A DNA stretch of 7,429 nucleotides. Source: Candidatus Uhrbacteria bacterium (GTDB taxonomy: Bacteria; Patescibacteriota; Patescibacteriia; 2-12-FULL-60-25). Position 1 is the stretch's first letter; the number at the start of each line of letters is the position of its first letter. The stretch spans positions 1-7,429 of the forward strand of contig SICT01000054.1 of assembly GCA_009691315.1 (NCBI GenBank), read 5' to 3'. Positions 1-6,347 of the stretch are shown here, piece after piece. The notes beneath the pieces were generated by a model that saw only the letters and a list, made by a program, of their open reading frames with translations, searched no databases and was not told the DNA's origin. A program made the translations under genes and the position numbers.

Positions 1-672
1 CACGTCAGAAAATTTTGGGTCACGTCGTAATGCCTCGACGGCAACTTGAGCACAGGTAGAATTTTTTCTCGTATTGCCATGACCCATTGCCAGCACAAAA
101 CGCTTCCCTTGAAGTGGGAGCGGCAGTTCGTCAAACGTTTTGACTGGATCCAAGCCAATCGGAATGACGGTGATGTTGTCGGCAGGAATTTTTAGTTGTT
201 CAATCAAATCTTGTTTTGTTCGTTCAGAAACGGCAAAGAGATGCCGCGCTTCGCGGATCAAGCGCTTCGCCTGAACGGCGCGATGCCATAAGCGTCCTCT
301 CAAACGAAACCAGCGCGGTTCGATCAAAAAAGAAAGATCATGGACGAGAAGAAAATAAGGGGTATGTGGTCGGCCGGTAAATCCGAGATTGGGAAGAAAG
401 AGAAGATCCGGCTTATCTTTCACCACTCGATCAAGCGAAACAACACCGATCATGGAGAGGAAACTCCAGAGTTTATTCGGAATAAGGACGTGGCGCGAGG
501 AGTATCGAGTATTGGGTATTGTGTATTGAGTATGCCGCAAACCGGTGGTCACGAGTGTGAACGCTGCATCAGGCATCGCTTTCATGAGAGCCTCGACAAC
601 ACCGAGGGCGAACTTGGTTACACCACCGGCATGTGGATCAACAAACGGTCGTGCATCGATCAAAATTTTCAT
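1..672 (-). CDS. Family-4 glycosyltransferase, N-terminal 224 residues (runs off the window)
   Basis: The frame is open without a stop from the ATG at 672 to the window edge. The product starts MKILIDARPF, followed by a Gly-Gly pair about ten residues on, as in the N-terminal Rossmann fold of GT-B enzymes. Around residues 143-175 it has FAVSERTKQDL followed by NITVIPIGLD, the usual GT4 signature joining the two GT-B domains. Then comes GHGNTRKN, the counterpart of the family's G-x-x-x-RKN that opens the nucleotide-sugar-binding C-terminal domain. The catalytic E-x7-E region lies beyond the edge. By family it should add a sugar from an NDP- or GDP-sugar to a lipid-linked glycan at the cytoplasmic face of the membrane; donor and acceptor cannot be read from the sequence. 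Its ATG overlaps the upstream gene's TGA by 4 bp (ATGA), so the two are probably translationally coupled. Residues 47-59 are encoded by a heptamer repeat and look like an insertion. Confidence 0.9.
   Translation of the reverse strand, partial: MKILIDARPFVDPHAGGVTKFALGVVEALMKAMPDAAFTLVTTGLRHTQYTIPNTRYSSRHVLIPNKLWSFLSMIGVVSLDRVVKDKPDLLFLPNLGFTGRPHTPYFLLVHDLSFLIEPRWFRLRGRLWHRAVQAKRLIREARHLFAVSERTKQDLIEQLKIPADNITVIPIGLDPVKTFDELPLPLQGKRFVLAMGHGNTRKNSTCAQVAVEALRRDPKFSDV
500..534. repeat. Heptamer tandem repeat, five copies, inside a coding region
   Basis: Five consecutive 7-bp units with consensus G(A/G/T)GTATT run from 500 to 534. Unit ends vary (C, T, T, T, G). Because 7 bp and 3 bp share no factor, three units encode a 7-residue period, seen on the minus strand as TQYTIPN then TRYSS in the glycosyltransferase (residues about 48-59). 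The frame stays open through it. It resembles the short heptameric repeats described from cyanobacteria and other genomes. Confidence 0.7.
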
Positions 673-1754
673 AGCCGGCTCTGTTCTACGAATTTTTTCA
701 TTTCCTTTTGGAAAAGTTCTCGGGAAAATGTTTCTGCATGGGCACGAATTTTTTCTTGTGAGTAACGGTTTTGATCAAAACGAATCACGGCGTTGCCAAT
801 GTCTTCCCAACAGGCGACTTCCAAAAATTCCCCAGTCACTCCTGGAATCACCGTCTCGGTCGCTCCACCTTGGCCATAGGCAATGACCGGACGCCCGGCG
901 GCCATAGCCTCAACCGGCGTGATACCAAAATCTTCCAACTGTGGATGAATAAAGGCGATGGCGCGGCGATACAATTCTATTTTGGCAGCTTCATCAATGT
1001 GACCAAGTAATTCTGTTTTTGGTCCGGCTAGTTTTTTTAATTTTGGAAGTTCGGGTCCCTCACCAAAAATTTTCAACGGTAAATTTAATTTGGCAAATGC
1101 TTGCACGATCAGATCAAACCGTTTGTATGCGACCAGTCGTCCACCAGCAAGCCAATACGATCCCGGTTCATTTAAGGGAGTGATGCGATCCACATCTACG
1201 GGTGGATGAATCACTGCGGCATCACGTCGATAATAGCGCTGAATGCGTGCTTGGGAGGTTTGGCTATTGGTGATCAAGAGATCCGGTCGTTCTGACGCAA
1301 GACGATCCCACTGGCGCAATCCATGGAGTAAACGTGGCAAAATCCATTTGACGATTTTCGGTTGCGGGAGTTCGTTGACATAACTCACACGATCCTGCCA
1401 GAGAAATCGTGTTGGTGTGTGGCAATAACAGATGTGTGTGGCGTTTGGTGCGACCAGAATTCCTTTCGCAAAATTGGAAGAGGAAGAAATCACGACATCA
1501 AAACCGTTCAGATCAAATGTTTCTACTGCTTGTGCCATGAAGGGCAAGTACCATTGATAATGACGCTTGGCAAAAGGGAGGCGATTCAAGTGAGATGGTC
1601 GGATGTCGGCTTGGGCAAAAGCTGGCGGTAAATGTGCGGGATCATAAAATAAAGTAAAAATCGGTGCAGACGGATAGATTTCGTGCAACGCCAGCAAAAC
1701 ACGTTCGGCTCCACCGTCTTGAATCAAATAATCGTGAACTAAAGCAACCTTCAT
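669..1754 (-). CDS. Family-4 glycosyltransferase (WbaZ-like mannosyltransferase type), complete
   Basis: This 361-residue protein is a full-length GT-B enzyme. The N-terminal fold starts MKVALVHDYL with the Gly-Gly-Ala-Glu-Arg loop at 14-18. The hydrophobic core CYCHTPTRFLW (109-119) follows, then NSQTSQARI (163-171) and VIHPPVDV (181-188) at the domain hinge. GGRLVAYKRFD (204-214) begins the donor-binding domain. EDFGITPVEAMAAGRPVIA (274-292) carries the E-x7-E pair, E274 and E282, and is followed by a G-G-x-x-E segment (296-300). These are the conserved positions of retaining GT4 enzymes that use nucleotide sugars. The CHTPTRFLW and EDFGITPVEA motifs recall mannosyltransferases annotated WbaZ, but specificity is inference. 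The gene lies 42 bp after the lipid-carrier phosphosugar transferase and overlaps the next glycosyltransferase by 4 bp, so the three form one operon. Only a weak AGG is seen about 9 nt before the ATG. Confidence 0.93.
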   Translation of the reverse strand: MKVALVHDYLIQDGGAERVLLALHEIYPSAPIFTLFYDPAHLPPAFAQADIRPSHLNRLPFAKRHYQWYLPFMAQAVETFDLNGFDVVISSSSNFAKGILVAPNATHICYCHTPTRFLWQDRVSYVNELPQPKIVKWILPRLLHGLRQWDRLASERPDLLITNSQTSQARIQRYYRRDAAVIHPPVDVDRITPLNEPGSYWLAGGRLVAYKRFDLIVQAFAKLNLPLKIFGEGPELPKLKKLAGPKTELLGHIDEAAKIELYRRAIAFIHPQLEDFGITPVEAMAAGRPVIAYGQGGATETVIPGVTGEFLEVACWEDIGNAVIRFDQNRYSQEKIRAHAETFSRELFQKEMKKFVEQSRL

Positions 1755-1772
1755 GCCACGAGCCTAGCACAG

Positions 1773-1800
1773 GTACGGGCGTGTTTAAACACGCCCCTAC
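1773..1800. repeat. Palindromic REP-like hairpin between glycan genes
   Basis: Positions 1777..1796 are a perfect 20-bp palindrome, with arm GGGCGTGTTT and its exact complement and no loop. Three more base pairs (GTA with TAC) extend it to 1773..1800 across a single mismatch (1776 against 1797). The TAG stop of the upstream gene (1797..1799) lies in the outer arm. No T-run follows on either strand, so it is not a classical Rho-independent terminator. It could be a mobile REP-type element, an mRNA-stabilising or attenuating stem between two operon genes, or both. Confidence 0.65.
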
Positions 1801-3215
1801 ACACCCTCTTCAACTCCGCGGTGTGTGACAACAGCAAATGGCGTGCGGAGCAGAATCATCAGGTCAAGCCAGAGTGACCAGTTTTCAATATACCAGGTGT
1901 CGAGTCGGACTTCTTCTTCAAAATCAAGATCCGATCGTCCGGAGATTTGAGCCATACCGGTGATCCCGGGTTTGATGGCGAGCACGCGTCGATGATGGGG
2001 TTTATATTTTGCGACTTCTTCTGGTTCATGTGGTCGTGGGCCAACTAAACTCATGCGTCCGGCAAAAACAAGAACCAATTCCGGTAATTCATCAAGCGAC
2101 CACTTGCGGATGAAGCGTCCGACGCGTGTGATGCGAGGATCATCTTTGATTTTGATCAAAGGCCCTTTGCGTATATCGAGGCGCGAGAGCTCTTTATATC
2201 TTTCCCAGTGCTTGTCTTTAAGCATGGAGCGAAATTTGAAGTAATGAAATGATTTTCCTCCTTCGCCGATGCGTAACAGTTTTGATCCATCCGGAAGTCG
2301 TGAAAAAAAAGTTCCGCCTTTCGTTTCGAGATGGATCGCGATGGCGGTCAGGAGCATCACGGGCGAAAAGATCACGAGCAAAATTCCGGAGATGGTAAGA
2401 TCAAACAATCGTTTTGCAATACGTCCCCAACCATCCAGCGGTGTGCGTTTGACTTCGATGATCGGAATGCCTCCGCTGGTCGAAACTTCAATGCGTGTAA
2501 ATGAGGCGGCAAACAAATCAGCCAGATACCGAAATGTCAGATGTGCTTGATCGGCAAAGGCGATGATCCCAAGCGCCTGTTCTTTGGACATATCTGTATC
2601 TGCTAAAAGAATCCCATCTATTTGATGGCGTTTGATGAATGATTCTAGATCTTTGAGAGTTGTCTTATTCCATTGCTTGAAAATTTTTACGACCGTGTAG
2701 CCGAGCGATTTTCGTACTTGATACAGATTGGCCAAATTTTCCGCCGCTTTGTTGTGACCAATAATAATAATGCGTTGATGGCCAATACTCGCGCGGAGCA
2801 AGAGATTGCGCAGTAAGCGTAAAATCAATCGGCCGATCCAGACATAAAAGATCGCTAGCCCCCAAACAGCGAGGACGATAAAACGTGAGGTTGTGATTTG
2901 GCGTTGAAAGAAGACGCTGGCGATAATCACCATGATCCCGGCGGTGGAAGCAAGAATGATTCGTCCGAGCTCACTCCACAGGCGTCGTGGATAGATCGAA
3001 TACAGTCCAGCGATTCCGAACAGAACCAGCCAGATGATCACGAAGAGGGCGATGCTGGTAAAATACTGACTAAAAGGAACGTCCGTTAAGATCGGACGGA
3101 TGTCGGTAAAGAATTTTGAAAAGCGCAGGGCATAGGCCGTGACAGCCGCGCCCATGAGAGCCAAAAAATCAAATGGCAATTTCAAAGCTGTGAAAGAGAG
3201 ATCAATGCGACGCAT
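1797..3215 (-). CDS. Polyprenyl-phosphate sugar-1-phosphate transferase (WbaP/WcaJ-type initiating PGT)
   Basis: A 472-residue membrane enzyme that, by family, moves a sugar-1-phosphate from an NDP-sugar to undecaprenyl phosphate and so starts a lipid-linked glycan. Numbered from the ATG at 3215: four hydrophobic helices (about 8-30, 49-71, 86-103, 111-129), then a Rossmann-like segment with RIIIIGHNKAA (148-158), as in the CoA_binding_3 domain of long PGTs. The catalytic bacterial sugar transferase domain follows from about 264. It has KRLFDL (268-273) leading into the re-entrant membrane helix, FKFRSM (326-331), DPRITRVGRF (359-368), SLDELPEL with the Asp-Glu dyad D375-E376, the PRP motif at 393-395 and KPGITGMAQISGR (415-427). 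All key residues are present and the length is normal. A GTG at 3218 directly precedes the ATG, and an in-frame TAG at 3224..3222 limits the start to these two codons. It is first gene of the operon. Which sugar it uses cannot be told. Confidence 0.95.
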   Translation of the reverse strand: MRRIDLSFTALKLPFDFLALMGAAVTAYALRFSKFFTDIRPILTDVPFSQYFTSIALFVIIWLVLFGIAGLYSIYPRRLWSELGRIILASTAGIMVIIASVFFQRQITTSRFIVLAVWGLAIFYVWIGRLILRLLRNLLLRASIGHQRIIIIGHNKAAENLANLYQVRKSLGYTVVKIFKQWNKTTLKDLESFIKRHQIDGILLADTDMSKEQALGIIAFADQAHLTFRYLADLFAASFTRIEVSTSGGIPIIEVKRTPLDGWGRIAKRLFDLTISGILLVIFSPVMLLTAIAIHLETKGGTFFSRLPDGSKLLRIGEGGKSFHYFKFRSMLKDKHWERYKELSRLDIRKGPLIKIKDDPRITRVGRFIRKWSLDELPELVLVFAGRMSLVGPRPHEPEEVAKYKPHHRRVLAIKPGITGMAQISGRSDLDFEEEVRLDTWYIENWSLWLDLMILLRTPFAVVTHRGVEEGV

Positions 3216-3223
3216 CACGAACT

Positions 3224-3252
3224 ATTATAACGTAATTTTCATTTTGAAACAA
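3224..3252 (-). promoter_or_regulatory. Sigma70-type promoter of the glycan operon, predicted leaderless
   Basis: On the minus strand, TTGTTT (3252..3247) is separated by exactly 17 bp from a perfect TATAAT (3229..3224). The GTG (3218) and ATG (3215) start codons lie 5 and 8 nt downstream of the -10, so transcription should start at or within 3 nt of the start codon. There is no room for a Shine-Dalgarno. This is the best promoter in the window. Confidence 0.7.
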
Positions 3253-3265
3253 AAATTGCTACCAT
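3236..3265 (+). promoter_or_regulatory. Weak leaderless promoter candidate for the recombinase gene
   Basis: TTTTCA (3236..3241) and TACCAT (3260..3265), 18 bp apart, each match the sigma70 consensus at 4 of 6 positions. The -10 ends 7 nt before the ATG at 3273, and no SD precedes that ATG. The boxes interdigitate with the stronger divergent promoter on the other strand, so the two should compete for RNA polymerase. The prediction rests on weak matches. Confidence 0.35.
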
Positions 3266-3272
3266 ACAGCGC

Positions 3273-4214
3273 ATGGATAAGCTTTCTTCTCACCTACGAA
3301 CGTTTTTAGAATATTTGGAAGTGGAGAAAGGTCGTTCTCCTTTAACCATTCGTAATTATAGTTTTTATCTCACTCGTTTTATTGCATGGGCCAAAGATCC
3401 TGATCCGAAAGATATTGATCAGGACATGATTCATCAGTATCGTTTGTATTTAAATCGGTTAGCAAGTCGCGGAGAAGATACACTGAAAAAAAGCACGCAG
3501 AATTATCATTTGATCGCTCTCAGGTCATTTTTAAAATTTTTAAATAAGCGCGACATTGAAACATTGTCTGCAGAAAAAATTGAATTGGCGAGGCAGGGCA
3601 CGCGGGAAGTTTCTTTTCTGGACGCCGCAGATCTCGAGCGTTTACTCGATGCACCGGCCAAGAGCGATAGTTCATCGATTATGCAGGCGCGTGACCGTGC
3701 GATTCTTGAACTCTTTTTTTCGAGTGGGATGCGCGTGTCAGAATTGGCAAATCTTAAACGCGATCAAATAAATTTGAAGCGCGAGGAATTCAGTGTGCGC
3801 GGCAAAGGGGATAAATTGCGCGTGGTCTTCTTATCCAATCAAGCCCGTCACGCCATTCAGACCTATCTTGATCTACGCAAAGATGAGGCGCCTTATTTAT
3901 TTGTGCGTCATGATCGGGGAGCGGCCAAGGGAGAGAAGGAGAATAATACAGGACCGCTCACTCCGCGTTCCATCGAACGTTTGGTACATCATTATGCGGT
4001 GGCTACCGGTATCCCAAAAAAAATTACGCCGCACACGTTACGTCATTCTTTTGCCACAGACTTGTTGATGAACGGTGCAGATTTACGCAGCGTTCAATCC
4101 CTCCTCGGTCACTCATCCATCACGACCACGCAAATTTACACGCACATCACTAACCAACAATTAAAAGAAGTGCATCACGCCTTTCATGCCAAGAGACGTG
4201 AGAAAGAGGGTTAA
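3273..4214 (+). CDS. xer: Tyrosine recombinase of the XerC/XerD family, complete
   Basis: A 313-residue site-specific recombinase. Residues 1-105 form the N-terminal SAM-like core-binding domain (FLEYLEVEKGRSPLTIRNY and a helical run to about 90). Residues 112-310 form the catalytic domain with the complete active-site set: R154 in SGMRVSEL, K178 in RGKGDK, H254 and R257 in HTLRH, H280 in LLGHSS and nucleophile Y289 in TQIYTH. The length and motif spacing are those of chromosomal Xer proteins, which resolve chromosome dimers at dif before division. No second recombinase is visible, so it may act alone, as single-Xer systems do. Phage or island integrases are usually longer with an extra arm-binding domain, which is absent here. 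An in-frame TAA at 3228..3230, with no other ATG between, supports this start. The neighbouring tRNA gene allows an integrase reading, but housekeeping XerC/D fits better. Confidence 0.9.
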   Translation: MDKLSSHLRTFLEYLEVEKGRSPLTIRNYSFYLTRFIAWAKDPDPKDIDQDMIHQYRLYLNRLASRGEDTLKKSTQNYHLIALRSFLKFLNKRDIETLSAEKIELARQGTREVSFLDAADLERLLDAPAKSDSSSIMQARDRAILELFFSSGMRVSELANLKRDQINLKREEFSVRGKGDKLRVVFLSNQARHAIQTYLDLRKDEAPYLFVRHDRGAAKGEKENNTGPLTPRSIERLVHHYAVATGIPKKITPHTLRHSFATDLLMNGADLRSVQSLLGHSSITTTQIYTHITNQQLKEVHHAFHAKRREKEG

Positions 4215-4236
4215 ATCTTGATTCTTCCGACGATTC

Positions 4237-4265
4237 TTGATACATTTTTGCGACAGAAATTAACT
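4237..4265 (+). promoter_or_regulatory. Candidate tRNA-Pro promoter
   Basis: TTGATA (4237..4242), 5 of 6 to the -35 consensus, lies 17 bp before TTAACT (4260..4265), a poor -10 match. The mature tRNA begins 7 nt further on. Geometry is right but the -10 is weak. No terminator-like hairpin is seen in the 58 bp between the recombinase stop and the tRNA, so read-through from the recombinase gene is the alternative. Confidence 0.35.
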
Positions 4266-4272
4266 TGTGAAT

Positions 4273-4345
<73 letters not shown>

Positions 4346-4368
4346 TTGACCAGTTAATTTTTTTGTAT

Positions 4369-4401
4369 AAAAAAATCCCCGAGAGCTTGCGCTTCCGGGG
4401 A
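4369..4401 (-). terminator. Rho-independent terminator of the FHA-like gene
   Basis: On the minus strand, 15 nt after the TAG at 4416, TCCCCG pairs with CGGGGA. An inner 4-bp stem (AAGC with GCTC, one G-U pair) and a GCAA tetraloop complete a GC-rich hairpin at 4401..4376. Seven T residues follow directly (4375..4369). This is a textbook intrinsic terminator. A further T7/A7 pairing across GTAT (4358..4375) lies beyond it, and on the plus strand gives the tRNA transcript a T-run (4358..4364) without a clear preceding hairpin. Confidence 0.9.
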
Positions 4402-4415
4402 GAAAGTGAAATGTG

Positions 4416-6164
4416 CTACTTCTGGACCTTCGGGACCCAGGTGGCCAGGCCGCGTTTTTCGGCCTCGCAGATGTCGTACGAGTCGTACGCATCTTCGGGC
4501 TTCCTTGGATTCTTCAGCCGGTACTCCTTCCATCCAGGCTTCAGATTCCAAAGCCCCGTATCCTCGGGGGTGGCCGCGCGGTTCTCGACGTGCGAGCAGC
4601 GGGGCGGATCGCGATTGATCCACCAGTTGACCCCGCCAGCGCCCAGGGCTGCGGCAATGAGGATCACGATCCACCGGAACCCGTGTCCATTGTTGGACGG
4701 GACTTGTGCCGACTGGATCGTCGGTGCGCTTCTCGAGACTATCGGAGCCGCGGGTACAGAGGGGGGAACCCACGTGTCCATCGGCTTTGAAACCGCCGGG
4801 GCTGAGGGCGGAGTGATCGCTCGCGGACGGAGATTACCCACGTTCGCGACCGTTGCTGCGGCATCCGACGAAGCCGCCGGAACGCTGACCGGTCGATGGA
4901 CCTGTGCGGCGGATTTGAACGGATTTACCTGGGTTATCCGACTCGGCTTCGGCACCACGGGCGCTTGGGCGCTCGGGGCCGGAACCACGTCCAGTGCCTC
5001 TGCCTTGGTGATGAGCGGTGTACGCCCAGAGAGGCCGATCGGTTCGGTCAGTGAGAATGCGGACGCATCGATCGGAGCATTGTGCTTCAAGAGCGTGCCA
5101 GGAGCCGGCAGTTGGATCGGCGGGGGAAGGGCCGTCGCAGGGAGCGGCGGTTCTTCTTCCACGACGATGACCACTTTTTCTGCTGCTGGCGCTGGTTCCT
5201 CCGAAGCCGCTACGACCGTGCCTTCTCTGGCCACGGTGGTTCCGGGTTCATGCAAGTGCATTGGCATTGGACCCGCCGCCGCTTCCTCGACCGTCATGGG
5301 ACGGGGCTCGAACGGAGCCGCAACGGTCAATGGTTCCTTTCCCATGATCGTTGTCTTGTAGCGCGGTTTGGCACTCAGATCCTCGAGCACTTCTTGTGTG
5401 CTTGAGACCTCGTGTTTCTGACCGGCTGCCGGACGGGTAGGGGTGAGGTCGAACGGCGGAATTTGGATAGGTTCAGGCAACCCTCCATCCACCAGAGTGT
5501 TGCCTGCGGTTGCGAGTCCGCTCGTGATGAGCACGGCCTTCGCATTGGATCCGAGCCCGGACATACCGGGCAAGTGGATTCCATCCGGGGGCGTCTTGTC
5601 ATTGTCGGCCAAAGATGTGGCTCTCTGCGGCTGGGACGACATGTCCGTAGTTGGGAAACTCTCGCGAACCAGGTCCGCGAGAGTTTGCTTCGGAACCTCC
5701 TGGGTAGGAGCTAGATCGGTCGGGGGAACCAGCGCGATCTCCGCGCTTTCCACGGGGCCGTTCGCATCAACCTCGGCCTTCAAGGCCCTCATCCCATCGG
5801 GATCGTCCGCGGCTTGGGCCGCGTCCTCAACGAAGATCACGGCGATCGTCGCCTTGCCGATGTGGATGATGTCGCCGTTTTCCAGCGCCTCCCGTCTCGA
5901 GGCTCGCTCGGGCGAGGCGTTGCCGCGCTGGATCAGGGTCGGGCACGGATGGAAGAATGATCGCAGTATGATCGTCCCATCCACGTCCATAGCGATGCTG
6001 CCATGGGTTATTCCCACGCCCGGTTCCTGGATTCGGATCGGGACCAAGGGATCAGTCCCGATCTTTACCTTGTCCGTCTTGTTGACGGACTGATAGACGG
6101 TCCGGGGTTTTGTTTTTGGTTCATCCACGATGACAAATTTCAGCGCTACTTCGTTCGTGTTCAT
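4416..6164 (-). CDS. Orphan membrane protein: degenerate FHA-like domain, Pro/Ala-rich linker, C-terminal anchor
   Basis: I do not recognise this 582-residue protein as a named family. Residues about 33-113 resemble an FHA fold: VKIGTDPLVPIRI, then GITHGSI, DGTIILRS and finally NGDIIHIGKATIAVIFV. The IG, the His of the S-R-x-H motif (H54) and the late GD-x-I-x-IG strand are kept. The usual Arg after IG is Thr, the motif Ser is Gly or Ile, and the N-G turn is lost, so phosphothreonine binding is doubtful. Residues 114-494 are low-complexity, rich in Pro, Ala, Val, Glu and Thr, probably an unfolded spacer. One hydrophobic helix (about 496-516, FRWIVILIAAALGAGG) is followed by a 65-residue tail with Trp, Tyr and two Cys (C523, C566). 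With no signal peptide the N-terminus is probably cytoplasmic and the tail outside. The start is fixed by a strong GGTGGAGG 6 nt before the ATG. The gene stands alone and has markedly higher G+C than its neighbours. Confidence 0.85.
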   Translation of the reverse strand: MNTNEVALKFVIVDEPKTKPRTVYQSVNKTDKVKIGTDPLVPIRIQEPGVGITHGSIAMDVDGTIILRSFFHPCPTLIQRGNASPERASRREALENGDIIHIGKATIAVIFVEDAAQAADDPDGMRALKAEVDANGPVESAEIALVPPTDLAPTQEVPKQTLADLVRESFPTTDMSSQPQRATSLADNDKTPPDGIHLPGMSGLGSNAKAVLITSGLATAGNTLVDGGLPEPIQIPPFDLTPTRPAAGQKHEVSSTQEVLEDLSAKPRYKTTIMGKEPLTVAAPFEPRPMTVEEAAAGPMPMHLHEPGTTVAREGTVVAASEEPAPAAEKVVIVVEEEPPLPATALPPPIQLPAPGTLLKHNAPIDASAFSLTEPIGLSGRTPLITKAEALDVVPAPSAQAPVVPKPSRITQVNPFKSAAQVHRPVSVPAASSDAAATVANVGNLRPRAITPPSAPAVSKPMDTWVPPSVPAAPIVSRSAPTIQSAQVPSNNGHGFRWIVILIAAALGAGGVNWWINRDPPRCSHVENRAATPEDTGLWNLKPGWKEYRLKNPRKPEDAYDSYDICEAEKRGLATWVPKVQK

Positions 6165-6199
6165 CGTTTTCCTCCACCTTCATTGTTCAAAACATTCAT
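6161..6199 (-). other. Possible 12-codon leader ORF overlapping the FHA-like start
   Basis: An ATG at 6199..6197 opens a frame for MNVLNNEGGGKR, whose TGA (6163..6161) overlaps the FHA-like ATG as ATGA. GAGGAG lies 3 nt before it, closer than ideal. The GGTGGAGG ribosome-binding site of the main gene lies inside the short frame, so ribosomes finishing it would be placed to reinitiate. Such a short frame can easily arise by chance. Confidence 0.25.
6169..6176 (-). promoter_or_regulatory. Strong Shine-Dalgarno of the FHA-like gene
   Basis: On the minus strand GGTGGAGG precedes AAAACG and the ATG at 6164. The GGAGG core has 6 nt spacing. It decides the start and is the only clear SD in the window, in contrast to the SD-less PGT, recombinase and gpmI genes. 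Confidence 0.8.
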
Positions 6200-6245
6200 C
6201 CGCTCCTCATGGCGCAGATGTTAAAAATCGTTTTTCGCGGCAGTC

Positions 6246-6283
6246 ATCTGTTACCAGATTTGCCACGATCATTTGTCAAATGA
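6246..6283. repeat. Two short dyads in the FHA-like gene leader
   Basis: ATCTG-TTAC-CAGAT (6246..6259) is a perfect 5-bp inverted repeat. TCATTTG-T-CAAATGA (6269..6283) is a perfect 7-bp inverted repeat around one base. Both would lie in the 5' leader if transcription starts near 6330. They may be protein-binding sites or weak hairpins. Their roles are unknown. Confidence 0.4.
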
Positions 6284-6347
6284 CATTCGTTGGCTTTACT
6301 CAGCCAAATTCCCACCTATTTCGGGAATGATTCACCTTATACTAAAA

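Noticed and set aside
340..765. 141-residue plus-strand open frame
   Set aside because: Antisense to two glycosyltransferases with clear family motifs, and without motifs of its own.
1773..1800. Rho-independent terminator after the PGT gene
   Set aside because: The hairpin is strong but neither strand has a T-run after it, and it sits inside an operon.
5443..6093. 216-residue plus-strand open frame
   Set aside because: Fully antisense to the FHA-like gene, composition-driven, no SD or recognisable motif.
6338..6343. TATACT as a gpmI promoter -10
   Set aside because: Good hexamer but the sequence 17 bp upstream (CCTATT) does not resemble a -35. The pair at 6367/6390 has better geometry.
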